From positions 3,472,001 through 3,536,000 of the forward strand of contig NZ_CP084560.1 in the NCBI RefSeq assembly GCF_021789175.1: a DNA stretch of 64,000 nt. The letters are read 5' to 3'. Under the pieces are notes generated by a model. It was not told the DNA's origin. It ran no database searches and worked only from the letters and a program-made list of their open reading frames with translations. Source of the DNA: Arthrobacter sp. FW306-2-2C-D06B. Its GTDB lineage: Bacteria > Actinomycetota > Actinomycetes > Actinomycetales > Micrococcaceae. Shown here in pieces: positions 43,031 through 51,421 of this stretch (the first letter of the stretch is position 1; each line of letters begins with the position of its first letter). A program made the translations under genes and the position numbers.

Positions 43031-44173
43031 ATGACTACAGCAGCTAATCCGTCCGTTGGACTGGTCGGTTGGCGTGGCATGGTCGGCTCCGTCCTGATGC
43101 AGCGCATGCAGGAAGAAGGCGACTTCGCCAACATCAACCCGGTATTTTTCTCCACCTCGAACGCTGGAGGTGCCGCGCCGTCATTTGCCGACGGCTCAGG
43201 CAAGCTCGAGAACGCGTTCGACATTGAGACTCTTGCCAAGCTGCCGATTATTGTCACGGCCCAGGGTGGCGACTACACGAAGCAAGTCCACGGTGAGCTG
43301 CGCGGCCGCGGCTGGGACGGGCTGTGGATCGACGCCGCGTCCACCCTGCGCATGAACGACGACTCCATCATCGTGCTGGACCCCATCAACCGCGACGTCG
43401 TCGACGCAGGCCTGTCCGGCGGCGTGAAGGACTACATCGGCGGCAACTGCACGGTTTCCTGCATGCTTATGGGGCTCGGCGGCCTGTTCAAGAACAACCT
43501 GGTTGAGTGGGGCACGTCCATGACCTACCAGGCGGCCTCGGGCGGCGGTGCCCGCCACATGCGCGAACTGCTCAACCAGTTCGGCACCCTCAACAACGAA
43601 GTCAGCAGCGAACTGGACGATCCCGCCTCGGCGATCCTGGAAATCGACCGCAAGGTCCTGGCGACCCAGCGCTCCGGCGTCGACGCCACCCAGTTCGGCG
43701 TTCCGCTGGCCGGCTCGCTGATCCCCTGGATCGACGCCGACCTCGGCAACGGCCAGTCCAAGGAAGAGTGGAAGGCCGGGGTGGAAACCAACAAGATCCT
43801 CGGCACGGGCAACGGGAAGCCGGGCAAGGACCATGTGGTGATGGACGGCCTCTGTGTCCGTATCGGCGCCATGCGCTCCCACTCCCAGGCGCTGACGCTC
43901 AAGCTGCGCGAGGACTTGTCCGTCGCCGAAATCGAGAAGCTCCTTGACGCTGACAATGAGTGGGCCAAGGTCGTTCCCAACACCAAGGAAGCCTCCATGG
44001 CGGACCTCACCCCGGTAGCCGCGTCCGGCACTTTGGAGATCCCCGTGGGCCGTATCCGCAAGCTCGAGATGGGCCCGGAATACATCAGCGCCTTCACCGT
44101 GGGCGACCAGCTCCTCTGGGGCGCTGCCGAGCCGCTGCGCCGCATGCTGAAGATCGCCACCGGCACCCTCTAG
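43031..44173 (+). CDS. asd: Aspartate-semialdehyde dehydrogenase (enterobacterial type)
   Basis: A 380-residue NADPH-dependent enzyme making aspartate semialdehyde, the branch point for lysine, diaminopimelate, threonine and methionine. The nucleotide loop is [17 protein letters not shown] (residues 10-26), the catalytic cysteine is Cys140 in [12 protein letters not shown], and [13 protein letters not shown] and [11 protein letters not shown] follow. These blocks and the C-terminal [21 protein letters not shown] closely match the E. coli-type Asd (about 370 residues), not the shorter type usually paired with ask in actinobacteria. No aspartokinase gene is adjacent. Confidence 0.95.
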   Translation: MTTAANPSVGLVGWRGMVGSVLMQRMQEEGDFANINPVFFSTSNAGGAAPSFADGSGKLENAFDIETLAKLPIIVTAQGGDYTKQVHGELRGRGWDGLWIDAASTLRMNDDSIIVLDPINRDVVDAGLSGGVKDYIGGNCTVSCMLMGLGGLFKNNLVEWGTSMTYQAASGGGARHMRELLNQFGTLNNEVSSELDDPASAILEIDRKVLATQRSGVDATQFGVPLAGSLIPWIDADLGNGQSKEEWKAGVETNKILGTGNGKPGKDHVVMDGLCVRIGAMRSHSQALTLKLREDLSVAEIEKLLDADNEWAKVVPNTKEASMADLTPVAASGTLEIPVGRIRKLEMGPEYISAFTVGDQLLWGAAEPLRRMLKIATGTL

Positions 44174-44189
44174 GACTCCTGCTTCTAAT

Positions 44190-44251
44190 CAACTGACTCG
44201 CAGTTGTTGTCGTTTTGAGGGCTCATAACGACAACAACTGCGAGTCAGTTG
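44190..44251. repeat. CAGTTGTTGTCG palindrome, copy with perfect 25-bp arms
   Basis: The arms 44190-44214 (starting CAACTGACTCGCAGTTG) and 44227-44251 are exact reverse complements; the 12-base loop is TTGAGGGCTCAT. It fills the 80-base gap between convergent asd and the AlkZ-like gene and ends three bases before the latter's stop codon. Confidence 0.95.
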
Positions 44252-44253
44252 GG

Positions 44254-45372
44254 TCAACTCTCCATGAACCGCACGTACTTCGCGGCCTGGAGTTCGAAGG
44301 AGCGCTTGGCCGCCGGAGTCAGGCCTTCCGTGGCGAACGGTTCGGGCTCGACGACGGCGGTCCGGCCGGTGCCGCTGCGGGACCACGTGCCCACCACTTC
44401 ACCGCCGGACACGATCATCCGCTTGAAGACACCGTTGCCGCCCGGAACGACCTTCTGGAAATGCTCGGGGGGCAAGACAAGGCTGCGGTCCGTATACCCC
44501 AGCAGGAATTCATCGAATCCCGGCAAGGCGAGGACCGTCCGCGAGCCGGGGACTCCGTCGTCGAGCAGTGCCGCCGTCTCGGGCGACAGCCAGTAGGACG
44601 TTCCCCGGAAGACGAGCTCAACGACTTGGCTGCGAATGGCCTCATGCGCTGCCCGGACCTCGGCTTTAGGGATCTGGGTCCACCACGCGAAGTCCAAGAG
44701 CGTGACCGGTCCGTGGCTGCGTATATACCTGAGCAGGAATTCGGCAATCCCTTCTCCTCGGCTCAGACTCTTGGATTCCGGAATCCACTCATCGAAGGCC
44801 ACGAATAGTTGCTGTCCAAGCGCTTTGCCTGCCGTACCGGCCGGAGGACCTTGGACCAGCCAAGCGTTCTGGCACAGAATCCACAGCAAATGGATCCCGC
44901 GTTGGGCCGCGGTCACTTGGCCAGCGGACTCGAAGATCTTGAAAAGCTCCTCGCGCGTTGCGCCCGGGCTTCCGGCGACCCGTTCAAGGGCAAGGTCCCG
45001 GCACGTGGCGATGTCTGCTTCGTCGATGCCGAGCTCCCGGTGCCGCGCGGCCACCGAACGCATGGATCGTTCGGCGGTGATGGCCAGGATCCAGCGCAAG
45101 TCCCGCGGCGGAACCAGGTGAAGTGTGCCCCGCATGGGCCAGGACCGCACCACTGTGCCGTTCTCCAGCGCTTCCAGCACCTTAGAGAGGCCGGAACCAG
45201 GGACCCGCTGTCCCACCGCCCAGAACGCCGAGGTGAGGTCCTGGGCCTGCATGGCACCCATCCTGGAGACGCATTCCTCCGGGCTACTGAATCCGCCAAG
45301 CAATCCTTGGCTCGCGAGGCGCAGCCTCCCCATGACTTTGGGAGTGACGCTGATCTTCGTCGAAGCTGCCAT
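44254..45372 (-). CDS. Winged-helix DNA-binding protein, AlkZ/YcaQ (HTH_42) family
   Basis: A 372-residue protein of the HTH_42 group that includes DNA glycosylases AlkZ and YcaQ, which excise bulky alkyl adducts and unhook crosslinks. The catalytic QxQ signature is seen as QAQ at residues 42-44 (MGAMQAQDLTSAFWAVGQR). The family blocks RGTLHLVPPRDLRW and ALPGFDEFLLGYTDRS are present. ATG 45370-45372 gives the normal N-terminus; the frame is open slightly further. Glycosylase activity is inferred from the motif; other HTH_42 proteins guard antibiotic-producing hosts. Confidence 0.82.
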   Translation of the reverse strand: MAASTKISVTPKVMGRLRLASQGLLGGFSSPEECVSRMGAMQAQDLTSAFWAVGQRVPGSGLSKVLEALENGTVVRSWPMRGTLHLVPPRDLRWILAITAERSMRSVAARHRELGIDEADIATCRDLALERVAGSPGATREELFKIFESAGQVTAAQRGIHLLWILCQNAWLVQGPPAGTAGKALGQQLFVAFDEWIPESKSLSRGEGIAEFLLRYIRSHGPVTLLDFAWWTQIPKAEVRAAHEAIRSQVVELVFRGTSYWLSPETAALLDDGVPGSRTVLALPGFDEFLLGYTDRSLVLPPEHFQKVVPGGNGVFKRMIVSGGEVVGTWSRSGTGRTAVVEPEPFATEGLTPAAKRSFELQAAKYVRFMES

Positions 45373-45481
45373 GGCCCCATCATAAGACGCACGGCGGACA
45401 GCTTCGGTCCTCATTAACACGCTGGAGGAACTCCCACGCCGCTCACAGGGGCCTTCCAGCGGGCCCTCCTACGCTAAGGGA

Positions 45482-45952
45482 ATGCTGTTCGGTGAGTTGG
45501 GTCCGCTGCTGCGGCCGCTCAGCCGGCGGTTAGCGGCCGCTGGTTGGTGCGCCGCCGCCGTCGGGCTTGTCTGCGGCTTGGCAATAGCTGTTGGTGCGGG
45601 GGTCCGGTTGTCCCCGTCGATGCAGGCTGTCCAAGAGGTGGGACTTGCCGCCACGGGAGCCGCGGCGCTCCTCCTGGCCCTTGCCGCCGCGTGCCAGCCG
45701 TCGTCCGAGCGGCACGTTGACGATTCCGAACCAGCGTTCCAGGCAGGCGCGAGCGATCAAGTGCGCAGCTTCCTGCTTGCCGCCATAGTTATGCTCCTGG
45801 GGGTGGCAGGCTTTGCGGCAGCCGGCTGGATGTCGCCAGGCGGTCCGTCGCCGCAGAGCATTGCGTTCAGCCAGATCTTCCTCTTGGGGGCAGCCAGCTG
45901 CGGGCTGACGTTCCTGCTCCTCAACAAGGTCCTCCCGAGCGGAAAGCGCTGA
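45482..45952 (+). CDS. Four-helix membrane protein of unknown function
   Basis: A 156-residue protein with about four hydrophobic helices (AAGWCAAAVGLVCGLAIAVG, AATGAAALLLALAAACQ, FLLAAIVMLLGVAGFAAAGW and FLLGAASCGLTFLLLNKV) and a short charged loop in the middle. It is monocistronic, divergent from the AlkZ-like gene and convergent with murB. No family recognised. Confidence 0.65.
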   Translation: MLFGELGPLLRPLSRRLAAAGWCAAAVGLVCGLAIAVGAGVRLSPSMQAVQEVGLAATGAAALLLALAAACQPSSERHVDDSEPAFQAGASDQVRSFLLAAIVMLLGVAGFAAAGWMSPGGPSPQSIAFSQIFLLGAASCGLTFLLLNKVLPSGKR

Positions 45953-45984
45953 CGGGCGTTCTTCGCGGGTTCCTGAGCGGTTTT

Positions 45985-47052
45985 CTACAGGGCCAGACCG
46001 ATCAATAGCGGCTCCGGATGCAGCTCAATGCCAAAACGCTCGACGACGCCGCGGCGCACCTCGCGCGCGATCGCCACCATGTCCTCCGCGCTGGCTCCTC
46101 CCCGGTTGGTGATGGCCAGGGTGTGTTTGGTGGACAGGGAGGCGCGGCCGCCGGAGACGCTTGCGGGTTCGAGTCCGAAGCCCTTTCCGAAGCCGGCCTG
46201 GTCGATCAGCCAGGCTGCCGACAGCTTGACGAGGCCATCGTTTCCGGCCGGGTACTGGGGCGCTCCCTCAGGCAGTGCCGCGGCCGCTGCCGCAGGGACA
46301 ATCGGGTTGGTGAAGAAGGAGCCCGTGGAATACGTGTCCCTGTCCGAAGCGTCGAGGACCATGCCCTTGGATGCACGCAGCCGCAGGACTTCACGCCGGA
46401 CGTCGTTGGAATACGCGCGTTTCCCGGCCTCGACCCCGAGTGACCGGGCCAGCTCTGCGTACCGGATGGGCGCGCTCATGCGTCCGAGCGGCAGCTGGAA
46501 TTCAACTGTCAGCACCACGTATCGGGGTGAGCCCTCGGTGGTGGTCTGTTTGAGGATGGAGTCCCGGTAGCCGAACTTGAGTTCGGAGTTGGTGAAGGTT
46601 TGCACGGCGTTGCGTCCGCGGTCCCAGGTACGGACCGCGGCGATGGTCTGGGAGACGTCGGCACCGTAGGCGCCCACATTCTGCACAGGAGTGGCGCCCG
46701 TGGCTCCGGGGATGCCGGAAAGGGCCTCAAGTCCGGACCACGCGTGCAGCACCGAGTGCTCCACAAGGGCATCCCAGTTGTGCCCGGCCTGGACCACCAC
46801 GGAAACCCCTCCGCAGCTATCCTCCGAATTGACGGTGAAGCCTTGCGAAGCGATCTTGAGCACGGTGCCCGGGTATCCGGCGTCGGAGATCAGCAGGTTC
46901 GAACCACCACCGATGATGAGGAGTTTGTCACCCGCAGCATCCGCCGAGCGGACGGCGTCGATGATTTCCGCTTCGTTGCGGGCCTCCACGAAGGTGCCGG
47001 CGGGGCCACCAACAGCGGCCGTGGTCAGTTCGGAAAGCATCGTCTGGGTCAC
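45985..47052 (-). CDS. murB: UDP-N-acetylenolpyruvoylglucosamine reductase
   Basis: A 355-residue FAD enzyme that reduces UDP-GlcNAc-enolpyruvate to UDP-MurNAc for peptidoglycan. FAD-binding blocks are IIGGGSNLLISD and SGIPGATGATPVQNVGAYG; the proton-donor serine is in YSTGSFFTNP, characteristic of type I MurB. The start is GTG 47050-47052 or the TTG just before it; neither has a strong Shine-Dalgarno. It is the last gene of a run hadA-like, hadB-like, MFS, murB on the minus strand. Confidence 0.93.
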   Translation of the reverse strand: MTQTMLSELTTAAVGGPAGTFVEARNEAEIIDAVRSADAAGDKLLIIGGGSNLLISDAGYPGTVLKIASQGFTVNSEDSCGGVSVVVQAGHNWDALVEHSVLHAWSGLEALSGIPGATGATPVQNVGAYGADVSQTIAAVRTWDRGRNAVQTFTNSELKFGYRDSILKQTTTEGSPRYVVLTVEFQLPLGRMSAPIRYAELARSLGVEAGKRAYSNDVRREVLRLRASKGMVLDASDRDTYSTGSFFTNPIVPAAAAAALPEGAPQYPAGNDGLVKLSAAWLIDQAGFGKGFGLEPASVSGGRASLSTKHTLAITNRGGASAEDMVAIAREVRRGVVERFGIELHPEPLLIGLAL

Positions 47053-47139
47053 CAAACAAGCCTAGCGGGGATTGTCTGCCCCAGCCGACTCAGGGACGCG
47101 CGCGCTTAGGCGCGCGCTTCCGCTCAGGGAAGCGCCCGC

Positions 47140-48453
47140 TCAGGCGCGCTTCCGCGAGACGGGCGCCAGGAAGAAGCTCGCGACGAGCAGGACCAGCACG
47201 GCGAGCAAGGAATGCAGGATGCCGAAGTGCTCCGCCAGCAACCCCAAGAGCGGCGGACCGCAAAGGAAGGCCCCATAGCCGATCGTGGAGACGACTGAAA
47301 CCCGGGCCGCCGCATGGGCGGGATCGTCCGCGGCGGCGGACATGCCCACCGGGAACCCCAAAGAGGCGCCCAGACCCCAGATGGCCAGGGCCGCGAAGGC
47401 GAGCCACGGCACGGGGGCGAAGACAAAGAGCGCCAGCCCCACCACAGCCGTGGCCGAGCACCAGCGCATGACGGGCACCCGGCCGAAGCGGTCCAGGACC
47501 ACCGTCCCGGCAAAACGGCCCACAGTCATGAAGGTCACGAAGATTCCGTAGCCGATGGCTCCGGCAGCATCGGATTGACCGTGGCCATCGGCCAACGCCA
47601 AGGCTACCCAGTCCCCCGCCGCGCCCTCAGCCAGAGCGAGCCCCAGGACGAGCAATCCAAGCAGGAGGGTCCGGCGTTCGCGCCACGCCCGCGCCACCAT
47701 GCGCTTGCTGTCCAAAGGTTCGGCCGGTCCCTGCTGGCCGGGCTGGCCCGTCTGGATGACCGGCAAGGGGCCGGTTGAAGGATCTTCGAAGGTGTCCGGT
47801 TTTTCCGGCTTAAAGGCCTTGGCGGTGCCTCGCGCAGCGGAATGGCGGGTGATATCCGCGCGGAACCAGGCAGTGGCTGTCACCACCGAGACTGCGACCA
47901 CCAGGCCGGCCGCGGCCAGATGCCAGAAGACCGGCAGTCCCGCGGCAGCGGCCCACGCGCCGAGCCCTGCGCCCGCAACAGTGCCAAGGCTGAAGGATCC
48001 GTGGAGACGCGGCATGATGTGCCGTTCGAGGGCGCGTTCCAGTGACGCTCCCTCGACATTGGATGCCGTGTTCCAGCTGGCCGTGCCGAGGCCGATCACC
48101 ATGAGTCCAAGCGCTACGACCACCGGGTTGGCCAGCACGGACGTGCCAAAACCGGCAACCGCGAGGCCCAGACCCACCATGGCGCCGCCGATCCGCGTGG
48201 TCAGTCGTGATCCGAGCCGGATCACGATCACCCCTGACGCGGACACGGACACGAACGATGCCACCGTCATGCACATCAGCAGGAGCCCTACCGTGCCGGG
48301 CGTCAGGTTCAGGCCATCGCGGATCGCCGGCAAGCGGGAGACCCACGACGAGAAGGCCAGGCCGCTGGCGCCGTACGCGGCCACCACTGCATTGCGCCAC
48401 CGCGACAATTCCGCCGCGGTGGCGCGAGGTGGTGATTGTTGCAGCTGGCTCAA
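47140..48453 (-). CDS. MFS transporter (12-helix)
   Basis: A 437-residue major facilitator with two six-helix halves and a large central hydrophilic loop (KAFKPEKPDTFEDPSTG to LDSKRMVARAWRERR, about residues 208-262). Motif-A-like GVIVIRLGSRLTTR is in loop 2-3. The second half has DRFGRVPVMRW, a motif-A-like repeat. Its ATG overlaps the hadB-like stop (ATGA). The substrate is not predictable; some relatives are fucose- or drug-type permeases. Confidence 0.8.
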   Translation of the reverse strand: MSQLQQSPPRATAAELSRWRNAVVAAYGASGLAFSSWVSRLPAIRDGLNLTPGTVGLLLMCMTVASFVSVSASGVIVIRLGSRLTTRIGGAMVGLGLAVAGFGTSVLANPVVVALGLMVIGLGTASWNTASNVEGASLERALERHIMPRLHGSFSLGTVAGAGLGAWAAAAGLPVFWHLAAAGLVVAVSVVTATAWFRADITRHSAARGTAKAFKPEKPDTFEDPSTGPLPVIQTGQPGQQGPAEPLDSKRMVARAWRERRTLLLGLLVLGLALAEGAAGDWVALALADGHGQSDAAGAIGYGIFVTFMTVGRFAGTVVLDRFGRVPVMRWCSATAVVGLALFVFAPVPWLAFAALAIWGLGASLGFPVGMSAAADDPAHAAARVSVVSTIGYGAFLCGPPLLGLLAEHFGILHSLLAVLVLLVASFFLAPVSRKRA

Positions 48454-48887
48454 GCGAGCTTCACAACGGCCTGGGATTTCATGAGGACCTTCTGGCCTGC
48501 AAAGGTGACGGTCAGGTCGATGCGCGCGGTGCGGGCTTCGGCGTCGAGCGCTCCCACCACTCCGGCGACCTCGATCACGGCGCCGGGCTCGCTGGTCCCC
48601 GTGGTGTCGGTGACCAGCACCGGTTTGGTGAAGCGCGTCTGGTAGTCGACGACGGCGGCGGGGTCGCCGGCCCAGTCGCTCACCAATTGCACGGCGGAGC
48701 CCATGGTGAACATGCCGTGGGCGATGACTCCGGGAAGTTCGACGCCGGTGGCGAAGGATTCGTTCCAGTGGATCGGGTTGAAATCGCCGGACGCGCCGGC
48801 GTACTTGACCAGGTCCTGGCGGGTGACCTCGATGCTGCGGGTGCCGATTTCCTGCCCGACGGTGAGTTCTTCAAGTTTCAAGCTCAT
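48450..48887 (-). CDS. MaoC-family hydratase/dehydratase (HadB-like)
   Basis: A 145-residue hot-dog-fold protein. The hydratase motif YAGASGDFNPIHWNESFA (about residues 29-46) carries the catalytic Asp and His. Such proteins pair with HadA/HadC-type partners to form heterodimeric (3R)-hydroxyacyl dehydratases. It lies two bases after the HadA-like gene. The organism group is not expected to make mycolic acids, so a role in fatty-acid or polyketide-like metabolism is an open inference. Confidence 0.85.
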   Translation of the reverse strand: MSLKLEELTVGQEIGTRSIEVTRQDLVKYAGASGDFNPIHWNESFATGVELPGVIAHGMFTMGSAVQLVSDWAGDPAAVVDYQTRFTKPVLVTDTTGTSEPGAVIEVAGVVGALDAEARTARIDLTVTFAGQKVLMKSQAVVKLA

Positions 48888-48889
48888 GG

Positions 48890-49339
48890 TTACTGTCCCT
48901 CTCCGCGGACCAGGATGGACGAGGTGGTGGTGGCGACCCTCTGGCCGTCCACGGTGGTGATTTCCGAACGCGTGGTGATCATTGCCCCGCCGCCCATGGC
49001 GCGGACGCTGTCGACGTGCAGTTCGGCCCGCAACTGATCCCCTGCAACGATCGGGCGGTGGTGCGTGAAGCGCTGATCGGCGTGCACTACGCGGGTGAAG
49101 TCGATCCCGGAATCGGGGTCCTCGATCAGCTGGGCATCGGCCCGCTGGGCGACGATGATGGCAAAGGTCGGCGGGGCGACGAGGTCGCTGTGGCCGAGGG
49201 CCTTGGCGGCTTCGACGTCGAAGTGGGCGGGATGGGTGGCTTTCACGGCCCGGGCGAACTCCCGGATCTTTTCGCGGCCGACGTCGTACACCTCTGCGGC
49301 AGGGTAGCTGCGGCCCTGCAAGTCCGGGTTAATAGTCAT
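48890..49339 (-). CDS. MaoC N-terminal-like dehydratase subunit (HadA-like)
   Basis: A 149-residue FAS1-like hot-dog protein of the MaoC_dehydrat_N type: YDVGREKIREFARAVKATHPAHFD at the start, VAPPTFAIIVAQRA in the middle, and VVHADQRFTHHRPIVAGDQLRAELHV. It lacks the Asp/His hydratase motif, which its partner downstream supplies, so the two are predicted to form a HadAB-type heterodimer. First gene of the operon leading to murB. Confidence 0.82.
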   Translation of the reverse strand: MTINPDLQGRSYPAAEVYDVGREKIREFARAVKATHPAHFDVEAAKALGHSDLVAPPTFAIIVAQRADAQLIEDPDSGIDFTRVVHADQRFTHHRPIVAGDQLRAELHVDSVRAMGGGAMITTRSEITTVDGQRVATTTSSILVRGEGQ

Positions 49340-49394
49340 AGTCCAACCCTATCGGCCCGGGACGTGTCTCCGGATGAGCATCGACGCCGTACCG

Positions 49395-50894
49395 CTAGTC
49401 CGCGGCAGGCGGTCCGAACCATGTGGTCAGCGCGTCGTCGAGGCCCAGTCGGGTTCGGTCTCCCACCCAGGCCACGTATCCGTCGGGCCGAATCAACACG
49501 GCGGCCGGAGGTGTGACGGCCCCTAGTGCCGGAAGCTCCCAAGTCCCGGTGTATGTGGCGTCGATCAGCTGAACGCGGTCCGCCCACGGCGTGATGTCGA
49601 TGCCGCCCGGCTCACCCAGGTTGAGGAGGACTGCACGGGCATCGTGCAGCAGGCTGAAGACGCGCAACAGGCCGGCCGGGGTGACAAGGTCGAGATCGGG
49701 CATGCGGCGTCCGAGCAGCGGGTGCCCCTCGCCGACGTCGTAATGCACGTCGAGGCCGGACTGCATCGCGGCGTAGCGCTTGCGCGGTTCCTCCATGCCG
49801 AGGAGTTCGGCAATGATCTCGCCCACGGCTTTTGTGCGTTCGTCCGGGCGGCGAAGCGCGACACTCGCCATCGTGTTGCGCAGCACGCGGGCTGCCACCG
49901 GGTGGCACTCGGCGTGGTAGGTGTCGAGGAGGCTTTCGGGCGATGTCCGCTTGAGAACCTGGGCCAGCTTCCATCCCAGGTTCACGGCATCTTGCACACC
50001 CGTGTTGAGGCCCTGTCCGCCGTCCGGTGCATGCACATGTGCGGCGTCGCCGGCGAGCAGGACCCGCCTGTCGCGGTAGCTCGCGGCCTGCCGGGTCATG
50101 TCGGTGAATCTGGAGATCCAGATGGGACTGTGGATCCCGTAATCCGTCCCGCACACGGCGATGAGCGCCTCGCTCAGGTCATGGAGGGTGGGTTCGGTGG
50201 CGGGTCCCACGTGCTGTTCGGTCACCATGACCCCCACGGGCCCGCCTTCCGCGTAGACCACCTTGCCGTCGAGAATCTTGTAGTCCAGCTTGCCGAAGGA
50301 GTGGATGCCGAAGGCATTGGTGTGGACGCCCAAGGGCGGCTGCTCGGCCATCTCGACCTGGGCGATCAGGGCGCTGGTGGTCGGATCCCACCCGGGGAAT
50401 TCGATTCCGGCTGCCTTGCGGACCAGGCTGCGTCCGCCGTCGCACCCGACGAGGTATTCCGCGCGCAACGCCCCGCCGTCGGACAACTCGACGTCGACGC
50501 CGGTCTCGTCCTGTGCGAATCCGGTCACCTCGCGTCCGTAGTGGATCGGCACCGCGAGCTCGGCGACCCAGCCGGCCAGGATGCGCTCGATGTGGTTCTG
50601 CCACAGCCCAAGCCCGTAGTTGTGCCGGGTGGGAAAGTCGCTGATGTCAAAACGGACGCCGCCGAACCCCGCGACCTGGGCCACCTGCCCCTCGGACAGG
50701 AAGCGATCTGCGATTCCGCGCTGGTCGAGGACTTCGATGGTGCGTGAGTGCAAACCGCCTGCACGTGAGCCGGCGAGATCCTGGTTTGGACGCCGCTCGA
50801 CAATCGCGACATCGACGCCGGCCAGCGCGAGTTCGCCCGCCAGCATCAGCCCCGTGGGACCCCCTCCGACGATCACCACCTCATGCTTGGTCAT
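49395..50894 (-). CDS. FAD-dependent aromatic hydroxylase (PheA/TfdB type)
   Basis: A 499-residue flavoprotein monooxygenase. The FAD loop VIVGGGPTGLMLAGELALAG is near the N-terminus, the DG motif is LVGCDGGRSLVRKA (about residues 155-168), and the GD motif is RVLLAGDAAHVHAPDGGQG followed by LNTGVQDAVNLGWKL (about 280-315). A thioredoxin-like C-terminal part follows. ATG 50892-50894 has GCGGAG upstream; a much longer open frame 5' covers the next gene and repeats and is not coding. It probably hydroxylates a phenolic or polyketide-like substrate; tetracycline- or rifampicin-modifying relatives exist, so the substrate is undetermined. Confidence 0.87.
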   Translation of the reverse strand: MTKHEVVIVGGGPTGLMLAGELALAGVDVAIVERRPNQDLAGSRAGGLHSRTIEVLDQRGIADRFLSEGQVAQVAGFGGVRFDISDFPTRHNYGLGLWQNHIERILAGWVAELAVPIHYGREVTGFAQDETGVDVELSDGGALRAEYLVGCDGGRSLVRKAAGIEFPGWDPTTSALIAQVEMAEQPPLGVHTNAFGIHSFGKLDYKILDGKVVYAEGGPVGVMVTEQHVGPATEPTLHDLSEALIAVCGTDYGIHSPIWISRFTDMTRQAASYRDRRVLLAGDAAHVHAPDGGQGLNTGVQDAVNLGWKLAQVLKRTSPESLLDTYHAECHPVAARVLRNTMASVALRRPDERTKAVGEIIAELLGMEEPRKRYAAMQSGLDVHYDVGEGHPLLGRRMPDLDLVTPAGLLRVFSLLHDARAVLLNLGEPGGIDITPWADRVQLIDATYTGTWELPALGAVTPPAAVLIRPDGYVAWVGDRTRLGLDDALTTWFGPPAAD

Positions 50895-50911
50895 CGCCAC
50901 GCTCCGCCAGG

Positions 50912-51136
50912 CTACTTCTTCAAGCCCTTGCGGACCTGCTGTCCGCGGACCACCATGCCCACGACATGCAGGACCAGGCCGAGCCCGATCACGAACAAGG
51001 ACGTCAGTGCAAGGCTTTGGTTGTGGGAGGTGTTGCCGATGATCGTGAGAATGATCCCGACGGCGATAAGCCCCATCGCGCTGAAAACCAGCGTCTTGTA
51101 GGCGGTAGAGGCCGTGGCCCAGAATTCGTTCAGCAC
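50912..51136 (-). CDS. Small two-helix membrane protein
   Basis: A 74-residue protein with two helices (TLVFSAMGLIAVGIILTIIG and LALTSLFVIGLGLVLHVVGMVV) and a basic C-terminus (GQQVRKGLKK). The start GTG 51134-51136 has GGGGAG only one base upstream, an unusually tight spacing. It is 17 bases upstream of the monooxygenase. Unknown family. Confidence 0.68.
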   Translation of the reverse strand: MLNEFWATASTAYKTLVFSAMGLIAVGIILTIIGNTSHNQSLALTSLFVIGLGLVLHVVGMVVRGQQVRKGLKK

Positions 51137-51201
51137 TCCCCAAGTTTAGGGCACTTGCCAGAGCCGCGGGTCCTGGGGGCCGGAAACCCGACAAACCTAC
51201 C

Positions 51202-51392
51202 AACGCTCGCTCACCTATGAATGGTTGTGGACGAACGCTCGCCCACCTATGAATGGTTGTGGACGAACGCTCGCTCACATATCAACGGTTATGGGCGAAC
51301 GCTCGCTCACATCATCTGCGCGAAGGTTTTGGGAATTGCCGTCATAAGTGAGCGAGCGTCCAGGAAAAGCCGGATATATGTGAGCGAGCGTC
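51202..51392. repeat. 32-bp periodic GTGAGCGAGCGT array (four forward, two inverted copies)
   Basis: Units of 32 bases begin AACGCTCGCTCACCTATG at 51202, 51234, 51266 and 51298; the first two differ by one base and units 3-4 diverge outside the core. After a 16-base break, inverted cores AAGTGAGCGAGCGTC and ATGTGAGCGAGCGTC start at 51346 and 51378, again 32 bases apart. It occupies the spacer between citE-like and small-membrane genes, both minus strand. No CRISPR-like spacers: the unit repeats edge to edge. Confidence 0.92.
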
Positions 51393-51421
51393 TGTCGATA
51401 CCCTTACGTCGGTGGGTGCCC

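Noticed and set aside
47096..47153. Clustered GC-rich inverted words (GCGCGC, GGAAGCG) at the MFS-murB boundary
   Set aside because: Several mutually exclusive weak hairpins overlap the MFS C-terminal codons and no U-tract follows; not called as a terminator.
51202..51392. CRISPR-like array
   Set aside because: Units repeat edge to edge with no unique spacers, orientation switches within the array, and no cas genes are in the window.
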